Of a DNA stretch of 64,000 bases, positions 10,907 to 23,300 are shown piece by piece; positions within the stretch are counted from its first letter, which is position 1; each line of letters starts with the position of its first letter. A model generated the notes under the pieces. That model did not search any database, was not told the DNA's origin, and was given only the letters and a program-made list of their open reading frames with translations. The stretch is from Cliona cf. orientalis (Eukaryota; Porifera; Demospongiae; Clionaida; Clionaidae): assembly GCA_963930775.1 (NCBI GenBank), contig OZ005690.1:12364411-12428410 (forward strand), in the 5' to 3' direction. Made by a program: the position numbers and the translations under genes.

Positions 10907-12431
10907 TGTCATTTGTGATCATGGATCTCAGAAGGGAACGAAACAGTTCATGAGTAGCAAGAGACTAAATTTCAAAGAACAGAGGTCTCAGAGAAAAGGC
11001 ATGGCCATGGGTGATATTGCAATGGCACGCGGGGTATGTGCTTTATGTCAGAGCTCTAGTTTCTGAAGTACTGGCTTACTCATCTGGATTCAAGTCATTA
11101 TCGCGCATGCGGCATAATATCGCAACCGCCTAGATTGCGGCAAAGGTGGGCGTGGCATTATTAATTTAAGGGCGTGGTTTCCGGATATCTGCTATTTAGA
11201 GGCAGTTTTGCATTGAAAAGGAGCTTGAATCTTGTCCGCTGTCCGGAATCGAGAAGCGTCCGCTTCTCGGAGGTTGTTAATGTACTATAACTATGCTAAA
11301 TTCAATCAGTAACACGGCACTTGTCTGCTGTAGAGAGGTTGTCCGCTTCTCGGAGGGTCCGTTATCAGAGGCTCGACTGTAAAAAGGATAAAACCCCACC
11401 TTGTCTAACACCATTTGCAACTTCAAAGGATTTAGACACACAAGAGTTCCATTTAACCGCAGTGGCGTAGGAAGATGTTTTTGAGCAGGGGGGGGCTGAA
11501 AGTAAGCAGGTGAAGACTCGCTTTACGCGTGCGTAGCGCGCGAAAGCTATGGGGTCTGGGGGCATGCTCCCCCAGGAAAATTTTGGAGTTAATTTTAGAC
11601 CTTCTGAGAGCTTTTCTAGTGCATTTTCGAGGACATTCTGGACTCTTAGCTTGTCACATGTGAACACAGATCAGCAGTGACTACTGACTACTGATCTGTG
11701 TTCACATGTGACAATTATTGATATCTACACACCGTGGGGCTAAGATATACCACAATCATGAATAACTCAACCCTGATTGTGGCAACAGATGAAAAAGAAA
11801 AGTGCAAACCTCAGAGGGTGAGCCCCACCCCCTGGCTTGTACAGCAGTCTAAAAATCAGAGGGGCTCTGCCCCCCCCCCCCCGCCCCCCCTGGTTCTTAC
11901 GCCAGTGAACCGTGCAAGATTGACACCTGTACCATGACCAAAGAAAGCGCAATAAGAGATCGATGTGGTACACATAGCTACCTCTTTTCTCAAGAATAAT
12001 ATTATTATTGAATAGAGTGTTTTGGCTGACTCAATCAAAAGCCTTACTGGCATCAAGAAAGCATCCATACACCTTTAACTACATATGACTGTACGTATGT
12101 ACGTACGTACATTTCTCGAGCCCGAACTAGCAGCTACTGAAACCAAGTGCTCAAATGCTGGAGTGTGCTACTAAAAAGCTAGCAAGCTAGCAAGAATACA
12201 CCGATTCTCAGTTTGATATATATTACATAATATTATTTACAGATGGTAAGTAATCAAAATGTCATAGGCCTAGTTACTTGAAATCTTGAAATCCCAACGG
12301 AAATATGGAAATCTCAAGCGAAATCTCGGGATTTCGAAATCTCATAATTTTTTGGGTGTGTTTCGAACCACTCGACAAAAGTAGATCTGCATATAAATTG
12401 CGCAATAATACACGCATGGGTTAGCTATGTG
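10907..12431. repeat. Gene-free region with dispersed repeats
   Basis: No gene is seen. About 11480-11650 holds a dispersed repeat whose core GGTCTGGGGGCATGCTCCCC recurs at 44247-44270. A block near 11026-11062 (gcacgcggggtatgtgct) recurs near 33010 and 33930. A C-homopolymer lies at about 11871-11890. Confidence 0.5.
11651..11714. other. Perfect 24-bp inverted repeat hairpin
   Basis: TTGTCACATGTGAACACAGA... at 11651-11674 is exactly complementary to 11691-11714. With one mismatch the stem extends to 28 bp and leaves an 8 nt loop. No element context was recognised. Confidence 0.6.
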
Positions 12432-14939
12432 GGTCCTACATATTTTAGTGTAAAATAGAGTTTTATAGCTACTTAGAGTAAATCATGGGACGATTTTACA
12501 CCAGCAAAACCTAGAGTAACTTGTGGGACGATTTTACACCAATACAACCTAGAGTAACTCATGGGACGATTTTACACCAGCAAAACCTAGATCATGGGAC
12601 GATTTTACACCAATACAACCTAGAGTAACTCATGGGACGATTTTACACCAGCAAAATTGGTGTAAAATCCTGAGTATTTATTGTATGCCAAGCATATTAT
12701 TATTCAGGGAGGATTTTACACCACATCAAAATTAAGGGGCTTACTCATGTAAAATTCTCCCATATAACTTACCTCTGCTATATATATAAGGGACGATTTT
12801 ACAGCAATTGCCACCACTGGTACTGAAGTGGTGCACATGTAAAATCATGCCATATAATACTGATGGCTAACAGTAACTGGAGCAAAGATTTACATGTGAC
12901 CTTTGACCTCACTTAAAATTCTCCCATAATAATAAGAATGTACATCCATACTCTGCTAAAACTTTAAGTGTGAACTTTGACCTGGTGTTAAATGCTCCCT
13001 TGTATATAGCCACTGAATCCAGACTCAGGTAGGTTTTTAAGTGCGTTCTGAATGCTTGCTTGCTGTGGGTGTGGCTGTAGTGCATGCACTTGGTGGGTGG
13101 GGCTATCCTGCACCCGCGACACTATTTTGGGCTTGTCCTAATAGAATGGTAGGCTAGGGGCTCACTGTGTGCACGAGTTAGAGTTCTTTATAAACCATGT
13201 TGGGGGGATTTCTGCAGTACAACCGTGTGTTTAGAGTGATAAGGGTAGAAATATTAATAATGATATGATCACCATTGACTTATAGCTATATTTAATACCA
13301 GGTATTAATTTTACTGTTTCAGAGGTTATAGTAATCATAAATCTGTGACTATAAATACCAGTACATTCTCTCACTTGGATGCTATTGTAGCTAATTTATA
13401 CTAATCTTTAAGTCTTTATCATCAAAAGATGCCTATTCAGTTTGTCCATAGCTATAGATACCATATACATGGGAGTGAACTCACTCAATTGCACCCTATA
13501 ATTTTATTTGGTAGTGTTTTACTCTGCTTAATGAATACACAGATAATAATAATATAATCATATTTCACTCAGAGAAAGCTATCACATTAAAAAGAGATGT
13601 AGCTAAATCACTATAGTAGCTGCTATCAGGAATCACTCATGGCTAATCTCGAACCCAGACCCCTCCTGTTTCCGCAGCATTGGATGTATTGCATCACCAG
13701 CACGACTCACTCTGGTATTAAAGTATAGGTATATGTAGATATTAATTATTATGAGACAGTTGGTATTATGGGACTGTCGGACATCCAATGCATCCGGTCT
13801 GGGGGTAATTGTATTATACCTAATTCTGCCTACAAAGTTGGATTTGCTAGCTATATACCTTTAAGTTATTATATTATATGGGTTTTTGTGGTAAAACACG
13901 ATTTTTTGGTGTATCAATTATTTTTGCAAATTTGCTTATTTGGCACATCAAATTATCTACTTAGCTTTTTTTTGTCTCTAGCTAATACCCAAGGCTAGGA
14001 CATCAATTTTAAATAAAACACCTCATCTCATAATAGGGACAGGTGTCCCATAATACTCAGTGATCACAAAAAAATGAAAATTATCTGTGCGGGGTGAGCT
14101 TTCGCAAAAGTCACAAGATTTCTTTGAAAGCACACAGGCACGTATGCACACATGGGATTGGTGCCCCAGTAGCTAGGGCTTTTAAGTTCATGTGGGTTTT
14201 TTTAAGCTCAGACTACCTATGGTCTCTAATTCATGTATTAGAGGCCATAGGTAGTCTGAGCTAAAAACCCACATAAAATACTCCTAAAAAAACTGTCTAA
14301 AAGCAGTCAATAGTTAAGTGTCTCGTATCTTAATCTAGTACACTATGATACTCTATGCATAATTATAATTATTTCCTTTTCATACTCATCTTCTTTCAAC
14401 CAATTCACAATGGTGTTACTCCCAGACATGCTTCACGAACAATTGTGCACGTGGTGAGTATACCATTCTATTAGCAAGAGCGCGAAGCAGAGATGTCCTG
14501 ATGAGGAACTCTACATTGCATGCATTGTAACTCATGTACATAGTGAGCCCCACCTACCATTCTGCACTACATGCAGCCACACCCATAGCAAGCGAGCATT
14601 CGGAACGCACTTAAAAACCCACCTGAGTATGGATTCAGTGGCTATATACAAGGGAGCATTTTACACCAGGTCAAAGTTCACACTTAAAGTTATAGCAGAG
14701 TATGGATGTGCATTCTTATTATTATGGGAGAATTTTAAGTGAGATCAAAGGTCACATGTAAATCTTTGCTCCAGTTACTGTTAGCCATCAGTATTATATT
14801 ACACCACTTCAGTACCAGTGGTGGCAACTGGTGTAAAATCGTCCCTTATATATATAGCAGAGGTAAGTTGCTGGTGTAAAATCGTCCCATGAGTTATTCT
14901 AGGGATAAAACTTTATTTTACACTAACTTCTACAGGACC
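12432..14939. mobile_element. Long-TIR (MULE-like) element copy 1
   Basis: A 2508 bp element starting GGTCCTACATATTTTAGTG and ending CTAACTTCTACAGGACC, with several hundred bp of inverted similarity at the ends. It is flanked by a perfect 9-bp duplication AGCTATGTG (12423-12431 and 14940-14948). The left subterminal zone repeats CATGGGACGATTTTACACCA. The interior has a long hairpin (about 14190-14275) and no transposase. Long TIRs plus a 9-bp duplication are the signature of Mutator-like elements; it is a non-autonomous member at most. Confidence 0.85.
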
Positions 14940-15004
14940 AGCTATGTGCACTACAGAGCTCTAGTTTTATATATGTGGAGAACAGCATGTACCAAGATAC
15001 CGTT

Positions 15005-15358
15005 ACGGTATTTCCTCGAATAAAAGCCGCCCTCGAATAGTAGCTGCACTTGGGAAAGAAATAGTAGCCGCACGCATGCGTGAACGCAATTAAGTGGGTG
15101 TGGCCACGATAGCAAGCCATGAACGATCGTTAGTTCGAGGCAAGAACATGGCAGAAAACGTCCTTGGCTTGGTTCTGCTGCTTATTTATCGATCATCTAT
15201 CTCGAACATTCGAAAATCAGTCCCGAAAAATCGAGTCTATTATGTCAATGTCACTAAGAGGTGTTGCTTCAAATTAATAAAAGCCGCCCTCGATTAGTAG
15301 CCGCACTCCAGCAAAGCTGAAATTAATAGTAGCCGCGGCGTCTGATCGAGGAAATACG
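15005..15358. mobile_element. ~354-bp MITE, TIR TACGGTATTTCCTCGA
   Basis: The left end reads acggtatttcctcgaataaa and the right end gatcgaggaaatacgag, its near complement. The interior repeats the word AGTAGCCGC. It lies in what would be the last intron of the receptor whose terminal exon is at 15491. Confidence 0.65.
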
Positions 15359-15490
15359 AGAAAATTTAGGTTTGGAATCAGGAGAACAGTAGCCATGCAA
15401 TATGAAATGCCATCCATAAGCATGAGTATATAATATTCATACATAATTTTTAGCAGTCTACTGTTAATACTTTTTTATCATGGCATACAG

Positions 15491-15774
15491 GACATGATAC
15501 ATTCAGTGGGCTGACCGATGATGGAAAGATTGCTGTGGCTTCCTCAGTAACTTTTGTTGCTGGCTCAAGTACATTTTTTATAATTGGCGTTTTATGTGGA
15601 CACTTCTGTCGAAAAGAGAGGCACAACATTCAGACTAGTACAGGTCCCCGGACCACTAGTCAGTCTGATCAAGGGAATATCTCAAGCACTCCTGTCTATG
15701 ATGATGTGGTACTAAAGCAGCATGAACAAGAGTTAGAACTGAAAGAGAATATTGCTTATACTTCAGTTCAGTAA
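15491..15774 (+). CDS. Orphan terminal exon: transmembrane + ITIM-like tail
   Basis: An acceptor (catacag) at 15490 opens an exon in phase 1 that runs to TAA at 15774. It encodes a short juxtamembrane stretch, a hydrophobic helix (core VTFVAGSSTFFIIGVLCGHF), basic stop-transfer residues (RKER), and a ~55-residue tail containing VYDDV and ending ELKENIAYTSVQ. The IAYTSV motif fits the ITIM consensus, and the end is clearly related to the ELKDNVAYVTL tails of the minus-strand cluster. No matching ectodomain or signal exons were found upstream within the window, where a MULE-like element and a MITE occupy the DNA. It is therefore either the end of a gene with a long interrupted intron or a relict exon. 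It is on the same strand as receptor A but does not share its tail. Confidence 0.7.
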
Positions 15775-17521
15775 AGTGTATGTGTATAATAATTATAGTA
15801 TCCAACAAGTCATGTCCTATTTCAGTTATAAGACTAGTAGCTATTAATTTTTATTATTATGACTTTTATGCATACTATTAAACCAAGAGTAGATAATTAA
15901 ACTATAGCCAGTGTGTGAATTTACCATTGTCAGGGCGCTTTTGAATCTGCTGATTGCTAATTATTAATGCAGCCCGCGCCGCTTACGTGAGTTAATTAGT
16001 CCTGTACACGTGCGCCATGCAAGCCCTCCTTTAGTCTCGTCCCTAGACCATTCCACCTTTTGGGGGTGGGATCTGGGCTCGAGATTAGCCCTCCTTATTA
16101 TTATTATTATATTATTATTATTATTGATTTGATAAGACACACCACAACAGGTGCAGCAGGATACATTAAAGCACAAGAATAGTATAGTAATTAGTTAAAG
16201 ATAATGATAGCAGTGAGTTCTTAACAAATACGGACATAATAACTAATAATAATAATAATTTTGGTGAACACACCATTTAAGGTGTACAAGAAATAGTACG
16301 TAGTTATAAGACTTAGAAATGAATACTAATTTTATATAAAATACTATTTAGGACTAAAAAATAGAAAGTACAGTTAATCACAGCAGATGGTGTAAATCAT
16401 GGGCTCCAAATCCATGTCACTTGCAGTAGATTTAAATCGTAAAAATCTTACAAAGTCGGCACACATGACTAGGGATAGGTAAATTATGCTAATTTTTGGG
16501 CCTATAGTGTTATTCTCAAATTCTCAAAAATTCCCTAATAATGCTCAAGAAGTGCACCTATAATTCCCAATACATTGCCCATTATGTGCGCTCAAGTTGA
16601 ACTGACTATATTAATATAAAACCGATATGAGACATAAGGAGACTTGGTTACACTATCATCAAGTGTAGCAATTTTAGTTTTACGTGTGCTCGGATTCGAA
16701 AGTGGGCACCAGCAGATTGATCGAGTCCACAATATGTATTCCAGGCGCTATGATCAAGGTCAATTTGCTTGTGTTGAACAGCTACCTGCAACTGCGTACC
16801 CTAAAATTCTCAAATTATGCTAGTTGATGCCTATAATGCTAGCATAATTCTCAAATGCTTACACACACCTATTATGCTCAAAATTATGTCGGCATAATTT
16901 ACCTACCCCTACACATGACATCTTATGTTTTCTGATGTTTGTGCCTAATGTAATGATTATGACCGGCAGGCCTGAGTAATAGTACAGGTGAGAAACTGAG
17001 AATAAGCAAAGCAGACTTAGACTGCCAGATCTTTCTTGAAAACTCATTAGGCCTTCGCGCATCGCGCGCGAGGGCGGCTCGGCGCGGCGCCGGGGCGCGC
17101 GGGGGTCGGGCCGGCCGGAGTACTTATCATATCACGCGCGTGATCGTGACAGAATTGCCAATTTGGCCATTGGAGAAGCAACAAAAAAAGTAATCTATAG
17201 CTTAAAAATTCTAGTCTGGGTGCCAGCCCCTTCGCAAGAGGGAGGAAGGTCTGGTACACTTCGCATCAAAGACTTGTTCATGTTATTCGGCAAAGTACCA
17301 AAGTGGGTGTGAACACAAATCCGGAAGTGCCAATTAAATTGACGGGGCTTGAGGCTACTATCGTTCTTTTATCAGAACGCGATCGAAACATATTTGCAGG
17401 CTCAGTCAAGAACAGAAACGCTCGCCCACTACTATCCGGTGTCAATTATTAAGGCTGTGTCTACAGTGCCGGTGCCGGCACCGCAATTTAAGCGTTATAG
17501 TGCCGGTAAGTCCATATAAAA
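15775..17521. other. Intergenic region, no gene seen
   Basis: AT-rich sequence with short TTA microsatellites (16097-16125), a dispersed fragment at 15960-16100, and one very GC-rich patch (about 17047-17120, CpG-dense). No exon with credible splice sites was found. Confidence 0.5.
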
Positions 17522-20102
17522 GGTCCTACATATTTTAGTGTAAAATAGAGTTTTATACCTAGAGTAACTCATGGGACGATTTTACACCAGCAAAACCTAG
17601 AGTAACTCATGGAACGATTTTACACCAATACAACCTAGAGTAACTCATGGGACGATTTTACACCAGCAAAATTGGTGTAAAATCCTGAGTATTTATTGTA
17701 TGCCAAGCATATTATTAAGGGAGGATTTTACACCACATCAAAATTAAGGGGCTTATTCATGTAAAATTCTTCCATATAACTTACCTCTGCTAGATATAAG
17801 GGACGATTTTACACCAGTTGCCACCACAGGTACTGAAGTGGTGTAAAATCGTGCCATGATATTAAATACTGATGGCTAACAGTAACTGATTTACATGTGA
17901 CCTTTGACCTCACTTAAAATTCTCCCATAATAATAAGAATGTAGATCTACATCCATACTCTGCTAAAACTTTAAGTAAGTGTGAACTTTGACCTGGTGTA
18001 AAATGCTCCCTTGTATATAGCCACTGAATCCAGACTCGGGTAGGTTTTTAAGTGTGTTCTGAATGCTAGCTTGCTGTGGGTGTGGCTGTAGTGCATGCAC
18101 TTGGTGGGTGGGGCTATCCTGCAGCCGCGACACTATTTTGGGCTTGTGCTAATAGAATGGTAGGCCGGGGGCTCACTGTGTGCACAAGGTAGAGTTATAA
18201 AGCATGTCATGCAGGGTAATTTCTGCAGTACAATCTTGTGTTTAGAGTGATAAGGGTATATAGAAATAATGATATGATCACCATTGACTTAGAGCTATAA
18301 TACCGGGTATTAAATTTACTGTTTTAGAGTTTATAGTAATCATGACTCTGTAATTATAAATATACCGGTACATTCTCTCACTTGGATGCTATTGTAGCTA
18401 ATTTATACTAATCTTTCTAAGTCTTCATCATTAAAAGATGCCTCTTCAGTTTGTCCGTAGCTAGATACATAGATAATAATAATATAGCTAGCTATAATTA
18501 TTATAGCTAAATCACATTTCACTCAAAGAGAAATAGCTATCACATCAAAAAGAGATGTAGCTGCTATCAGGAATATCACTCATGGCTAGTCTCGAACCCC
18601 TCCTATTTCCGCAGCATTGGATGTATTGTATCACCAGCACGACTCACCCATGTGTTTGGTATTAAAGTATTAATAGCTATATGCAGATAAATATTATGAG
18701 ACAGTTGGCATTATGGGACTGTCGGATATCCATACTAACGAAGATGGAAGCTTCCGGTTTGGGGTGATTGTATTATACCTAATTAGCTAGCTACCTGCCT
18801 ACAAAGTTGGATTTGCTAGCTATCTAGCTACCTTTAAGTTATCTTGATATGGGTTTTTGTGGTAAAACACGGTTTTTGGTGTATCAAATTTGCAAATTTG
18901 CTTATTTGGCACATCAAATTAGCTACTTAGCTATTTTTTTTTGTCATTAGCTAATACCCAAGGCTAGGACATCAATTTTAAAATAAAACACCTATTGTGG
19001 TGCGTGTCTCATAATAGGGACAGGTGTCCCATAATACTCAGTGATCACAAAAAAAATGAAAATCATCTGACAGTGTGCGGGGCGATCACGAGCCTTTGCA
19101 AAAGTTACAAGATTTCTTTGAAAACACACAGGCATGTATGCGCACATGGGGTTGGTACCCCAATGGCTAGGCCTTTATGTGGGTTTTTTTAAGCTCAGAC
19201 TACCTATGGCCTCTAATCCGTGTACTAGTCTGAGCTAAAAACCCACATAAAATACAAAACTGTCTAAAAGCAGTCAATGGTTAAATGTCTCATATCTTAA
19301 TCTTGTATACTATGATACTCGATGCATAGTTATAATTATTTCCTTCTCATAGCTACTCGTCTTCTTTCAACCAATTCACAATGGCGCTAGCTACTCCCTC
19401 ACGAACAATTGTGCACGTGGTGAGTAGCTACCATTCTATTAGCAAGAGCACGAAGCAGAGATATCCTGATGAGGAACTCTATATTGCATGCATTGTAACT
19501 CGTGTACATACGTGAGCCCCACCTTCCATTCTGCACTACATGCAGCCACACCCACAGCAAGCAAGCATTCAGAACGCACTTAAAAACCCACCAGAGTATG
19601 GATTCAGTGGCTATATACAAGGGAGCATTTTACACCAGGTCAAAATTCACACTTAAAGTTTTAGCAGAGTATGGATGTACATTCTTATTATTATGGGAGA
19701 ATTTTAAGTGAGGTCAAAGGTCACATGTAAATCTTTGCTCCAGTTACTGTAAGCCATCAGTATTATATGGCACGATTTTACACCACTTCAGTACCTGTGG
19801 TGGCAACTGGTGTAAAATCGTCCCTTATATCTAGCAGAGGTAAGTTATATGGGAGAATTTTACATGAATAAGCCCCTTAATTTTGATGTGGTGTAAAATC
19901 CTCCCTTAATAATATGCTTGGCATACAATAAATACTCAGGATTTTACACCAATTTTGCTGGTGTAAAATCGTCCCATGAGTTACTCTAGGTTGTATTGGT
20001 GTAAAATTGTCCCATGAGTTACTCTAGGTTTTGCTGGTGTAAAATCGTCCCATGAGTTACTCTAGGGATAAAACTCTATTTTACACTAACTTCTACAGGA
20101 CC
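17522..20102. mobile_element. Long-TIR (MULE-like) element copy 2
   Basis: A 2581 bp second copy of the 12432-14939 element, same orientation and same termini, flanked by a perfect 9-bp duplication CATATAAAA (17513-17521 and 20103-20111). Its right inverted repeat is more complete, since copy 1 lost part of the ATGCTTGGCATACAAT section there. Its central hairpin (about 19169-19243) is shorter. No transposase is present. Confidence 0.85.
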
Positions 20103-20261
20103 CATATAAAATACTGTACTCTTACGTAGCCCTAGTCCCCGCCCCCTCCTGCATATGGCAATATAAATTTGTACATAAATTTGCCGGCACTCTAGACACA
20201 GCGCAATATTAAATCTACTTATGAATACGAGTGCGTGCTGGTTATGAACTAGTTTGCGGCA

Positions 20262-20280
20262 GTACATATATATATATAGT
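20262..20280 (+). promoter_or_regulatory. Possible TATA element of receptor A
   Basis: A TATATATATATAG run sits ~95 bp upstream of the ATG at 20375, a plausible spacing for a core promoter. It is an AT-repeat in an AT-rich genome, so support is weak. Confidence 0.25.
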
Positions 20281-20374
20281 ACTGGTAGTAGTTAATCTTG
20301 AGAAGTTGATTTCAATTGTAGTCTGACAGTTACACTTGTATATTCTTTTAGACAAAACCTTCCCAAGCTTCAAG

Positions 20375-23300
20375 ATGAGAGCTATTTCTGTGCTGGTGCT
20401 GTGTATATTCTTAATATATCTTATTATAGCAACTGGTGAGTTCATGGTGGTATGTACACTAGAGGAGGTTGCAAATATTTTACATGTACAAATTAGTAGT
20501 GTGTGATTATGAATAGTAGCTATAGTACACATGTACGCACATGTATATATGCTTATGCCAGTCACGAGTACGATGTACATGTATCCCCGTTTATACACTC
20601 AATCAGGACAGTATACTACATGACACTGTATATATTAGGATTTTTTTGAGGGGTCCAATTTTTTTCAGGGTTTTTGCAGGTAAGTGACTGTCTGCACGAA
20701 ATAAGCAAAGCATAAATTATGGGCACGATAATGTACATTTACATCAGTGAAAACTAATCCCGCGAAATAGTAAAAATCGCCATGGAAATTGAACCCCTCA
20801 AAATTTTCCCACTCTACTGTACATGTACATGTATATACCGTACCCTTGTGAAAGAGGGCCCGCTATGGAATATCGGCCCTCCCCCCCCCCCCTTTCCGCT
20901 TTAGGTTCAATTTCCTGCTAAGGTCTAATGTTTACTCGAATATGCGCCAATGTGTAGCTGCCCTTGAAAACGCAGCTCAAATGGCTGGTTTATGAGGACT
21001 AAATTTCGAATAGTCCATATGTAAGATCGAGAAGTAACCTGCCAAACAGCCGTAAAACTAAGCCTACAGGGTGTAGCTAGCTTTATGTCATGTTTCAGCA
21101 CAAACAAATGATTGTGCATGGCTAGCGATCATAACCACGCCGGCCGCCATCAACAACATACGATGAAGTATCGGCCCCATAGCCGGCTGCCCTCGCTCTG
21201 GATTGGTAATCGTGCTTGAATAAGGAAATCAATGGTAGCCGCTGTTACTATTCGAATTATAAAGAGGTACATGTAACTTACCTGGACGCTCTTCCACGTC
21301 TAAATGCGATACTGATACCTTGAATATCGGCCCATCCCCCAATCTTGGCCTAATGTGAGGTGCACCGTCCATGGGCCCTCTTTCGCGAGGGTACGATGTA
21401 TTTACATAACATTAATATTGTATAATAGGCCCATAGGCCTCCCAAGAGGAAAATGAATGGGGCATGAAACGATGCCTACACATGTATGTATGGATTATCA
21501 GGGTTGTAGCTAGAAATCTTTAATAGAGAGGTGGAAGCATGGTAGCAACATCTTAACTATCACAGGCTATGTACAATGTACATGCAGTGACCACAGCAGT
21601 ATTTGTTGGTAGTTGCCTAGCAATCAAATCTTTTATAGGCAATTTGCCGGCTATGGTGGGTCATCATAAAGCAGGCCAATGATGAACAGTGGTCAACTAC
21701 CAACAAAAATTTATAGTTATCTGACAGTAATTGGGGGCATGTATTGTTTAGCTAACTAACTATTATTTACAGTGCTACATGTACATGCTTGTGGTGTATG
21801 CAAAGGTTCCTATGGTGTGTACTTGTAATAACAACTGGCTGGCTGGTAGTAATCAGCACATGTACTAAGAGTTAGTGCTACAGGGATAGCTTCCCATTGT
21901 AACATACATATGGCCCTGCCCATTTCTCAGCAGGATAGAACGATGTTGCTGATTAGATATCATTACTGGTAGGAAATTTGTCACTCCTACATGATTATGA
22001 ATTTCAATATTGTAGTGTCCTGGTTAAGTGCCCATGGGCGCTTATGCATGCATGTACATGCATTAAACTTGCAATCTCGGCCCGCATGGGCACTTTACCC
22101 AAGCTATAAATTGCACATGTTTGTATTGAAGCTGCTACATTGAGCCATTGAAATGCGGTACATACATGTACTAGGTGCTTATCGAGTGGCGCTTGCTTGG
22201 GACACTGCAGTATTTAATATGCATAAATTATTATCTAGAGCATCATGCTGCATTGCACATGTACATGTGTATGGATTTGAAGCAGCTCACCCTAGTAGCA
22301 GCTGGGGCCATAGCCGGTCATGTCAGTGGACTGTCTCTTGTAGCATCCCAAATCCAGTGATGCCACGAAAGAAAGCGTTTCAGCTCGAGTCGAATCGCTT
22401 CCGGTCACCTCCTGCCCGTAAATCACAGACAGACAACTATAATCTTAGTATAATGATACCGTTATGTCCCAGGTAAATGCCCGAAGGCGCTCAACATAAT
22501 TCACGATTTTGGCCCGCATGGGCACTTACCCTGGACTGTATGTGTATGGGGTGATCATAAAAAATTTCGTGAGGAGAGAGATCGTTTTTGAACCATGCAC
22601 AGCTATGTAATAATCTCACTTTAAAAATGGTATTCCAGGGGTCTACCTACATGTACATGTCATGTTAGTGATCTTTGCAATAATATTATTATCTACATGC
22701 ATGTAGCTCTACAAGAGGTGTCACTGAATCATGCACTATATCTTGGACAATATGCCCGTCCTGGGCAGAGGGTGACATTTACCTGTGAGGCGAGAGATGC
22801 ATCAATCCTGGAGTGGTACAGTGACGAGCACATTGGTCCAGGTGGAGATCGCATTCAGATACTTAGAAATGATGATGGAAATGACCAAACAAGACGTGGA
22901 GGGGAAACAGTAGCCACTACAGTCAGTGTTGACATTTATAGTGGAATCACCGTGATCATTTCTCAGTTGCACATAATGACATCAGAACAGATCCCAACAT
23001 CTTCAGTGACATGTGCTATAAATAACAATGGACCACAGGAAACTATCTCCTTCACTACAACTGGTATGAAAGGTGTCATTCCATTTGTATTGTTACATAT
23101 TGTACCTTTTAAAATGGTGACACAATATTCTGTAAATTGCAAATAATATTTCATATTATCTAAACTATTTCATGCAATAATTTGTGCTAAATAGTTTTCG
23201 GACAAACGACCCTGTACCGCATTATCGTTAATATTACATATGTATTTTCGTGTGTTTAATTTTCACACAAGCCAGGCTGTCCGAAACTATTTTAACAATG

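Noticed and set aside
12470-12665. Regularly spaced GGGACGATTTTACACCA repeats as a regulatory array
   Set aside because: They are the subterminal repeats of the long-TIR element and recur in its second copy.
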